Below, piece by piece: positions 55,386-60,536 of a DNA stretch of 60,536 bases. How positions within the stretch are numbered: the first letter of the stretch is position 1; each line of letters begins with the position of its first letter. The DNA is from Alkalibacterium subtropicum. GTDB taxonomy: Bacteria; Bacillota; Bacilli; Lactobacillales; Carnobacteriaceae_A. Under the pieces are notes generated by a model. It was not told the DNA's origin and did no database searches. It saw only the letters and a list, made by a program, of their open reading frames with translations. The translations under genes were made by a program, and so were the position numbers. Location: contig NZ_FOLT01000010.1 of the NCBI RefSeq assembly GCF_900112455.1, positions 1-60,536 on the forward strand, written 5' to 3'.

Positions 55386-56242
55386 TTCCCCCACACTCCT
55401 TTTCTCACAGCTTCAATAAACTGCTGCAAAGGCCCCTGTGTTTCTTTTTCTTTCTCCGTTTCAACGATTTCTTTGTTCAAGTAATCAACGACTTCTTCCT
55501 GAGTCATGTCATTGATCAAATTCCCTCTTCTGGAAATACTTATATCACCTGTTTCTTCAGACACGATCAGTGTTATAGCATCGGAAACTTCGGACAGGCC
55601 GATCGCAGCCCGATGGCGTGTCCCCAGCTTCTTGGGTATGGCTGGACTTTCTGACAGTGGGAGATAACTTGCCGCTGTTGCTACTTTAAAGTCTTTGATG
55701 ATAACAGCTCCGTCATGCAAAGGGGTATTCGGTATGAAAATGTTGATCAGCAGTTCAGACGACAAATCTGCATTGATCGGGATACCGGTTTCGATGTATT
55801 CATCTAGACCCGTTTCCATTTCAATTGAAATCAAGGCACCAATACGTCGTTTCCCCATATATTGAAGGGCATGGGATAAATGATCCACGACCTGTTCGCT
55901 GGGATTTGATTTTCTTTTTCTGCCAAAAACCGATCCCCTGCCGAGATGCTCCAGTCCACGTCGCAGTTCCGGCTGGAAAATGATAATAAGGGCAAGAGCA
56001 GACCACTGAATCACAAAATCGACGACGAATTCCGTCGTATTCAGCTGGAACAGAACACTTACAAGTTTCAGCAGTAAGATGACTCCGATGCCTTTTAAAA
56101 GTTCTACAGCACGTGTCCCTTTTACTATCCGCATAAGCTGATACATAAAGAAAGCAACGATCAAAATATCTATAATGTTAATTCCTGTTCGCCAGGCCCA
56201 CAACCGTGACCAGTCGAAAGTTCTCAGAAATTCTATGGGCAT
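55382..56242 (-). CDS. cdaA: Diadenylate cyclase CdaA
   Basis: 286 residues. Three N-terminal membrane helices (about 20-95) precede the DAC domain with LHDGAVII and GTRHRAAIGLSE, the DGA and RHR catalytic motifs. It makes c-di-AMP from ATP, controlling K+ and osmolyte transport and wall homeostasis. The start is at 56242 with GGAGGT 6 bp upstream; the frame continues to 56302 without a ribosome site. First gene of cdaA-cdaR-glmM. Confidence 0.96.
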   Translation of the reverse strand: MPIEFLRTFDWSRLWAWRTGINIIDILIVAFFMYQLMRIVKGTRAVELLKGIGVILLLKLVSVLFQLNTTEFVVDFVIQWSALALIIIFQPELRRGLEHLGRGSVFGRKRKSNPSEQVVDHLSHALQYMGKRRIGALISIEMETGLDEYIETGIPINADLSSELLINIFIPNTPLHDGAVIIKDFKVATAASYLPLSESPAIPKKLGTRHRAAIGLSEVSDAITLIVSEETGDISISRRGNLINDMTQEEVVDYLNKEIVETEKEKETQGPLQQFIEAVRKGVWGK

Positions 56243-56367
56243 TATGCCACCTCCAAAATCTAAACATATACGGTGTAAGTATACCACACAATCAGCCGGC
56301 ATTAACGATTGATTTCCGACAATTTCATTCTCGTTTTTTCACTTTTCAGCTATACACATACACAAAA

Positions 56368-56396
56368 AAACTGTGCAGCAGATCGCCGCACAGTTT
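56368..56396 (-). terminator. Terminator of the tRNA cluster
   Basis: AAACTGTGC pairs with GCACAGTTT, with seven T following on the minus strand, just after tRNA-Gln. Confidence 0.85.
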
Positions 56397-56404
56397 CTAT
56401 TATA

Positions 56405-56476
56405 CTGGGCTACTAGGATTCGAACCTAGGAATGACGGGATCAAAACCCGCTGCCTTACCGCTTGGCTATAGCCCA
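56405..56476 (-). tRNA. tRNA-Gln (anticodon TTG)
   Basis: A 72-base cloverleaf. Acceptor TGGGCTA/TAGCCCA, anticodon loop TTTTGAT with TTG, T-arm GGTTCGAATCC. Confidence 0.95.
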
Positions 56477-56481
56477 TTAAA

Positions 56482-56562
56482 TGGAGGGAGTAGGATTTGA
56501 ACCTACGAACCCGAAGGAACGGATTTACAGTCCGCTGCGTTTGGCCACTTCGCTATCCCTCC
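56482..56562 (-). tRNA. tRNA-Tyr (anticodon GTA)
   Basis: An 81-base gene with the long variable arm of tRNA-Tyr. Acceptor GGAGGGA/TCCCTCC, anticodon loop with GTA. Confidence 0.95.
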
Positions 56563-56578
56563 GCAATTAAACAAACAA

Positions 56579-56651
56579 TGCCGGCTAAAGGAATTGAACC
56601 CTCGACCCACTGATTACGATTCAGTTGCTCTACCTACTGAGCTAAGCCGGC
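56579..56651 (-). tRNA. tRNA-Thr (anticodon CGT)
   Basis: A 73-base cloverleaf. Acceptor GCCGGCT/AGCCGGC, anticodon stem ACTGA/TCAGT with loop ATCGTAA. Confidence 0.93.
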
Positions 56652-56679
56652 ATTATTACACTCTTCAAATAAAGTGCTA

Positions 56680-56751
56680 TGACCCCTACGGGATTCGAAC
56701 CCGTGTTACCGCCGTGAAAGGGCGGTGTCTTAACCGCTTGACCAAGGGGCC
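56680..56751 (-). tRNA. tRNA-Glu (anticodon TTC)
   Basis: A 72-base cloverleaf. Acceptor GGCCCCT/AGGGGTC, anticodon loop with TTC. First gene of the Glu-Thr-Tyr-Gln cluster. Confidence 0.95.
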
Positions 56752-56850
56752 GGAATATCTTGTACTTTTTAAGCACAAGATATATTCTATAACGAAAAGA
56801 ATGAATTGTCAATATTATTTAGGAAAAAAAACAATTAATTTTAAAAAAAC

Positions 56851-57123
56851 TCATTTTGAATGGATGTGACCATACTTTTCAGGCTTTCGTTCGAAAAGCT
56901 TGCCAACATAGGGACACGACGGTATGATTTTCTTTCCTTCCTTTTCCATTTCTTCGACGACACGATCAACAAGTTTTTCCGCTATCCCATGACCTCTGAG
57001 CGACGGATCGACGAATGTATGATTGACATCGACATCTTCGCCTTTTGGAACATAAGTGATTTCCGCAACCAGTTTATCCTCATCTTTTTTGTAGAAACGA
57101 TTGTCCCCTTTTGTAAATTCCAT
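56851..57123 (-). CDS. Small GNAT-type acetyltransferase (YjdJ-like)
   Basis: 90 residues. The compact fold has HTFVDPSLRGHGIAEKLVDRVV (acetyl-CoA binding, in part) and ends with IIPSCPYVGKLFERKPEKY, where the SCPY motif is typical of the Acetyltransf_CG group. The start is the ATG with AAGGAG 8 bp upstream; a GTG three codons earlier (57132) overlaps that site. The substrate is unknown. Confidence 0.85.
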   Translation of the reverse strand: MEFTKGDNRFYKKDEDKLVAEITYVPKGEDVDVNHTFVDPSLRGHGIAEKLVDRVVEEMEKEGKKIIPSCPYVGKLFERKPEKYGHIHSK

Positions 57124-57406
57124 TGGATTCACTCCTTATGTATTTGATATAAGTTTACCATGTGAACTGGAAATATACACTAATATTTACTATTTATTAT
57201 TGAAATATTTAAAATGCGAGCCAAAACAGTGCGATCAGCAACGATTTCTTTCCGTTCATCTCTCTGCGATTAAAGATACACTCTGATCCTGAACGGCAGC
57301 ATATAACGATGAGATAATGCTTCGAATTCGACTTATTTTGAAAATGTGATATGCTTAAAGGGACGAAGTATCTTACTTCATATTTATTCCAAGGAGGAAT
57401 GATTAA

Positions 57407-58000
57407 ATGAAAATCGGGATTATTTTAGGAAGCATTCGTGAAGGTCGTGTAAATGAAGATGTGGCAAAATGGGTCAAAAACGTAGCAGAAAATTATTCGC
57501 AGGAACTTGAATTCGAGCTAGTGGACCTGAAAACCTTTGACCTGCCTGTTTTTGCTGAACCAGCCTCTCCAGCCTATACAGATGATCTTGTTGAAAAAGA
57601 AAAGCAGCGTCCCTGGTCAGAGAAGATGAACAGCTTAGACGGCTATATTTTTATCACCCCAGAATACAATCACGGGATGTCCTCAGCCTTAAAAAATGGG
57701 CTGGATTTCGTCTACCACGAGTTAAATGACAAGGCAGCCGGTATCGTGAGCTATGGTTCGGCAGGCGGCGTCCGTTCAGCAGAACAGCTGCGGACAGTAT
57801 TGTCAGAGTTTCAAGTAGCTCATGTCCGTACCCACCCTGCTCTTTCATTATTCTATGACTGGGATGATGAAGGTTTGAATCCGAGCGGAGCCCAAAAAAA
57901 GGCTGTGGAAACGATGCTTTATCAGCTGACTTACTGGGCTGAAGCAATGAAATCGGTCAGAGAGAAAAAAGCAGAAAAAGCAGGTGACCCTAAAAAATAA
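57407..58000 (+). CDS. NADPH-dependent FMN reductase family protein
   Basis: 197 residues, flavodoxin-like. GIILGSIREGRVNEDVA at the N-terminus binds the FMN phosphate, then FITPEYNHGMSSALKNGLDF near residue 85 and GSAGGVRSAEQLR follow. It could reduce quinones, azo compounds or chromate. AAGGAGG precedes the ATG. Confidence 0.9.
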   Translation: MKIGIILGSIREGRVNEDVAKWVKNVAENYSQELEFELVDLKTFDLPVFAEPASPAYTDDLVEKEKQRPWSEKMNSLDGYIFITPEYNHGMSSALKNGLDFVYHELNDKAAGIVSYGSAGGVRSAEQLRTVLSEFQVAHVRTHPALSLFYDWDDEGLNPSGAQKKAVETMLYQLTYWAEAMKSVREKKAEKAGDPKK

Positions 58001-58023
58001 TAGATTGACATACCAATATTAAC

Positions 58024-58065
58024 AAAGAAAACATGCGGGGATCCTGATCCCCGCATGTTTTCTTT
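58024..58065. terminator. Bidirectional terminator between the FMN reductase and UDG-family genes
   Basis: A 20-bp arm ending GGGGATC pairs perfectly with its complement beginning GATCCCC, around a two-base loop. Confidence 0.9.
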
Positions 58066-58072
58066 GCTGATC

Positions 58073-58669
58073 TCATTTGTCAGCACTATTCTTTATGTGT
58101 GCGTGTACGATATTTTGAAGGACAGGTACAACTTCTTCTTCAAACCAGGGATGACGCTTGAGCCAGCCGTGATTCAGTGGTGAAGGATGCACAAGCGGTA
58201 GATAGCCGGGTAGATACTGCTCATAATTCTTAACTGTTTCCGTAAGGTTGCGTTCTCTCAGTTTACCTAAATAGTGTTTCTGGGCATAATTGCCGACCAG
58301 AATGATCGTCTCGATTTGGGGCATTTCATCAAGGATCATCGGGTGCCATTTTTCAGCAAATCCCTTACGTGGAGGAATATCACCAGACTTTGCTTTGCCC
58401 GGATAATAGAAATCCATGGGTAGATGAGCAATGACATGTGTATCATAGAATATTTCTCTTGAAATGCCCAGCCACTCTCTCAGGCGGTCACCGCTCGGGT
58501 CATTCCAGAACATTTGAGTCTCTTCCGCTTTCCGTCCCGGCGCCTGACCAATGATAGCTATCTTAGCGTCTCTGGAAGCTTTAAACAAGGGTTCCACACC
58601 TCGACCGGTATAGCTTGCATTCATCGGATCCGCCATAATTTCTCTTTTGATTCCATCAATAATTGTCAT
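58073..58669 (-). CDS. Uracil-DNA glycosylase family protein
   Basis: 198 residues. IAIIGQAPGRKAEE near residue 37 is the N-terminal active-site motif, and LVHPSPLNHGW near residue 156 is the C-terminal motif of the UDG fold. The arrangement is closer to families 4/5 and uracil-DNA-glycosylase-like proteins than to Ung. No cysteine cluster for a 4Fe-4S centre is visible. Activity on uracil is not assured. Confidence 0.82.
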   Translation of the reverse strand: MTIIDGIKREIMADPMNASYTGRGVEPLFKASRDAKIAIIGQAPGRKAEETQMFWNDPSGDRLREWLGISREIFYDTHVIAHLPMDFYYPGKAKSGDIPPRKGFAEKWHPMILDEMPQIETIILVGNYAQKHYLGKLRERNLTETVKNYEQYLPGYLPLVHPSPLNHGWLKRHPWFEEEVVPVLQNIVHAHIKNSADK

Positions 58670-58830
58670 ATTCTGGCTGTTTCCTTTCTATTATGATTTC
58701 TTGATACTAGTTTAGCATAGATACTACTGGAAAGAAGTAGAAGACCGTTTTTCTATCGCCTTTTAAAAGTATCTTCTTCCGTCCGCAAACAGACTCTGGC
58801 ATATTGAGACGGAATAAGGGAACAAAAAGA

Positions 58831-58969
58831 CATATCTTTTCACGAAGATATGTGGTACGATAGATCCACAAAAAATTATTTGGATTGTAACTAGCTCGAC
58901 TAGGCAAAACCTGAACCAGTAATTGTTTTGACAGTTTCTTTTGTCAGACAATTAGTTGTTCAGGTTTTT
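58831..58969 (+). other. Structured leader or small RNA region upstream of the HAD gene
   Basis: CATATCTT/AAGATATG (58831-58852) forms one hairpin. A long one at 58906-58969 pairs AAAACCTGAAC, AATTGT and TGACA with TGTCA, ACAATT and GTTCAGGTTTT, and ends in T5. The rest of the 425-base gap (58670-59094) contains a TCGTTC/GAACGA stem near 58984 and no ORF I accept. Confidence 0.5.
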
Positions 58970-59094
58970 CTGTTTGGAGCACTCGTTCGCTGTTTTGAAC
59001 GAAAGACATGTGGATCATGAAATGTCAAATCAGTCATCCAGAGTGGATTATAATTAGGGGGGGTTTTAAACTGACCATAAAAAGGAGGATAAGT

Positions 59095-59931
59095 ATGCAA
59101 CCATACTATATTTTTTTAGACGTAGACGGAACATTAGTGACTTACAATAACGAACTGCCAGAGTCAGCCGTCGGAGCAATCAAAGCCGCGCAGGCCAATG
59201 GCCATAAAGTCTTCACCGTTACAGGGAGAAGCAAAGCTGAAATGTATGAAGACATCCTGGATATTGGGTTCGACGGATACATTGGCGGTAATGGGAGTTA
59301 TATCGAAACCGATGAACATGTCATAGCTGACAGAAAACTGTCTGCCAAAGATACTCGAATGATCGTAGACTGGTTGTATGAAAATGGTCTGGAATTCTAT
59401 CTTGAAGGTAACATCGGACTGTTCGCAAGCGAAAGATTTGAAGTGGAAGCTGAAAGACCTTTGCAGCTATATGCAGCAAAAAAAGGGAAAGAGCAGCCAA
59501 ATCAGGTCAGAGTAAAAGATGTATTTCCAGAAATGATTTTTGGAGAACAACCGTATCGCAATGATATCAATAAAATCAGCTTTATCCTGAATGCTTATGA
59601 GGATTATTTGAAAGCAAAAGATCAATTCAGCAATTTTAAAGTAGGGACTTGGGGAGGAGTGGGCGAAACGGCACTTTTCGGCGATATCTCGTTGAAAAAC
59701 ATTAATAAATCCTCAGCTATACAGCAGCTTTTAAATCATTTTGGTGCATCTAATGAGGCAACGATCGCCTTTGGAGATGCAAAGGTGGACATACCGATGC
59801 TTGAACACTGTAGTATCGGCGTTGCAATGGGCAACGGTGGACCAGAAATCAAAAATGCATCCGACTACATCACTGATGATGTCGAACAGGATGGTCTTTA
59901 CAAAGCATTCAAATATTTTGATTTGATTTAA
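59095..59931 (+). CDS. Cof-type HAD-IIB family phosphatase
   Basis: 278 residues. DVDGTL (Asp9, Asp11) is the nucleophile motif, TVTGRSK follows near residue 43, and GDAKVDIPMLEHCSIGVAMGN near residue 225 is motif IV. The cap between is the IIB type. It dephosphorylates sugar phosphates or FMN-like compounds. The start is at 59095 with AAAAGGAGG upstream; an earlier in-frame ATG at 59008 lacks a site. Confidence 0.9.
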   Translation: MQPYYIFLDVDGTLVTYNNELPESAVGAIKAAQANGHKVFTVTGRSKAEMYEDILDIGFDGYIGGNGSYIETDEHVIADRKLSAKDTRMIVDWLYENGLEFYLEGNIGLFASERFEVEAERPLQLYAAKKGKEQPNQVRVKDVFPEMIFGEQPYRNDINKISFILNAYEDYLKAKDQFSNFKVGTWGGVGETALFGDISLKNINKSSAIQQLLNHFGASNEATIAFGDAKVDIPMLEHCSIGVAMGNGGPEIKNASDYITDDVEQDGLYKAFKYFDLI

Positions 59932-59969
59932 TCTTTTCAAAAAAGAATCCTGCTAATTAAATAGAGAAT

Positions 59970-60004
59970 ACAAAAAAACGAGATCAAAGGATCTCGTTTT
60001 TTGT
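59970..60004. terminator. Bidirectional terminator ending the rRNA operon and the HAD gene
   Basis: ACAAAAAAACGAGATC pairs with GATCTCGTTTTTTGT around AAAG. Confidence 0.92.
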
Positions 60005-60008
60005 ATTA

Positions 60009-60081
60009 AGCCACTTACCGGGCTTGAACCGGTGACCTCATCCTTACCATGGATGCGCTCTACCTGCTGAGCTAAAGCGGC
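60009..60081 (-). tRNA. tRNA-Thr (anticodon GGT)
   Basis: A 73-base cloverleaf. Acceptor GCCGCTT/AAGTGGC, anticodon stem CATCC/GGATG with loop ATGGTAA. Last gene of the rRNA operon. Confidence 0.93.
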
Positions 60082-60103
60082 TAATTATTTTCAAAAAAAA
60101 TAA

Positions 60104-60176
60104 CTCCGCAAGCAGGGCTCGAACCTGCGACATCATGATTAACAGTCATGCGCTCTACCAGCTGAGCTATTGCGGA
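60104..60176 (-). tRNA. tRNA-Asn (anticodon GTT)
   Basis: A 73-base cloverleaf. Acceptor TCCGCAA/TTGCGGA, anticodon stem CATGA/TCATG with loop CTGTTAA. Directly after 5S rRNA. Confidence 0.95.
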
Positions 60177-60208
60177 ATAATATAAAGTTATTATATCAAA
60201 AAAAGAGC

Positions 60209-60326
60209 TGCACGGCAACGTCCTGCTTTCACAAAGGGAAACCCTTCACTATCCTCGGCGCTGGGAAGCTTAACGGCTGTGTTCGGAATGGGAACAGGTG
60301 GGTCCTTCCCGCCATCGTCACCGCAC
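60209..60326 (-). rRNA. rrf: 5S ribosomal RNA
   Basis: On the minus strand it starts near GTGCGGTGACGATGGCGGGA and contains the conserved CCGAACACAG and GCGCCGAGGATAGT blocks. Ends are approximate by a few bases. Confidence 0.93.
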
Positions 60327-60439
60327 AGTGACTCTTTTTTGATGTTTGAGAACTCTGTTCTCTCAAAACTAGACAGTTGATTTCACATACACACAACGTT
60401 TTTCTACAACACCGCATCTTACCCTTAAGCCACCTTTGG

Positions 60440-60536
60440 TGGTTAAGTCCTCGACCGATTAGTACTGGTCCGCTCCACATATCACTATGCTTCCACTTCC
60501 AGCCTATCTACCTGATCATCTTTCAGGGGTCTTACT
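60440..60536 (-). rRNA. rrl: 23S ribosomal RNA, 3' end only
   Basis: The minus strand reads AGTACTAATCGGTCGAGGAC then TTAACCA, the conserved 3' end of 23S rRNA. The gene runs off the right edge. A TTAAGCCACC/GGTGGTTAA stem just downstream (60425-60445) is probably the processing helix. Confidence 0.95.

Noticed and set aside
52978-56242. Possible novel operon
   Set aside because: This is the standard cdaA-cdaR-glmM arrangement of Firmicutes.
58763-58951. Minus-strand frames of about 60 codons upstream of the HAD gene
   Set aside because: They are antisense to the structured region and have neither ribosome sites nor recognisable content.
60229-60480. 83-codon minus-strand frame
   Set aside because: It lies across 5S rRNA and the 23S-5S spacer.

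Overview
The window looks like chromosomal DNA of a moderately low-GC Firmicute in the order Lactobacillales. Several things point there: a CIRCE-controlled groES-groEL, a ydiL-ydiK-rex-ydiF-tsaD-rimI-tsaB neighbourhood shared with Bacillus, a sucrose PTS plus ScrB/ScrR, a Leloir gal operon with the long Firmicute-type GalT, cytosolic PepC, LuxS, and a yybP-ykoY-type Mn2+ riboswitch ahead of a P-type ATPase as in lactococci and streptococci. A Carnobacteriaceae-type host (Alkalibacterium/Marinilactibacillus-like) is my best guess; this is inference, because only the 3' end of a 23S gene is present. Almost everything is core chromosome. The only mobile-element trace is a transposase tail at the left edge.

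Layout. 1-330: end of a probable ISLre2-type element. 345-3.2 kb: promoter, putative Mn riboswitch, terminator and a Ca/Mn-type P-ATPase. 3.3-7.4 kb: a DnaQ-like exonuclease, GNAT and tsaE, dps, and an MBL hydrolase-asparaginase pair. 7.4-12.1 kb: sucrose cluster (scrB, scrA, scrR) with an acyl-ACP thioesterase ahead of scrR. 12.3-14.4 kb: an AbgT transporter and a small membrane protein. 14.48-14.89 kb: eight 51-bp tandem repeats. 14.9-17.7 kb: pepC and alr. 17.7-18.6 kb: four tandem genes for tiny, extremely acidic lipoproteins, three of them under 60 codons. 18.9-24.8 kb: a LysM/3D cell-wall protein, fetA-fetB under a perfect PerR-type box, YitT and an amidohydrolase, and a glycosyltransferase. 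24.9-34 kb: a CstB-like sulfur protein, a palindrome-rich intergenic region, a MATE pump, a CAP protein, a truncated pyruvate-kinase-like protein next to a polyphosphate:AMP phosphotransferase, an AlkA-type glycosylase and a nitrilase-family hydrolase.

34.3-43.5 kb is the conserved groEL-groES / ydiL-ydiK / rex / ydiF / tsaD-GNAT-rimI-tsaB block. tsaE lies about 36 kb away. 43.7-50.8 kb holds a CsbD-like protein, a sugar-nucleotide-type dehydrogenase, galKTM-galR and a YugP-type metalloprotease. 51-56.3 kb has cysE-luxS, a DUF456 protein and the c-di-AMP/cell-wall operon cdaA-cdaR-glmM. 56.4-60.5 kb has a four-tRNA cluster (Glu, Thr, Tyr, Gln), a small GNAT, an FMN reductase, a UDG-family protein, a Cof-type HAD phosphatase, and the distal end of an rRNA operon read leftward (23S 3' end, 5S, tRNA-Asn, tRNA-Thr).

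Functional themes are oxidative and metal stress (Mn/Ca ATPase, Dps, FetAB with a PerR box, Rex, CstB-like protein), sugar use (sucrose, galactose) and envelope upkeep (Alr, CdaA/GlmM, 3D protein). The least explained items are the acidic lipoprotein array, the 51-bp repeat array, the palindrome cluster at 26.4-26.7 kb, and a dispersed GCGTG-type hairpin family. I see no CRISPR array, prophage, or recognisable defence island.
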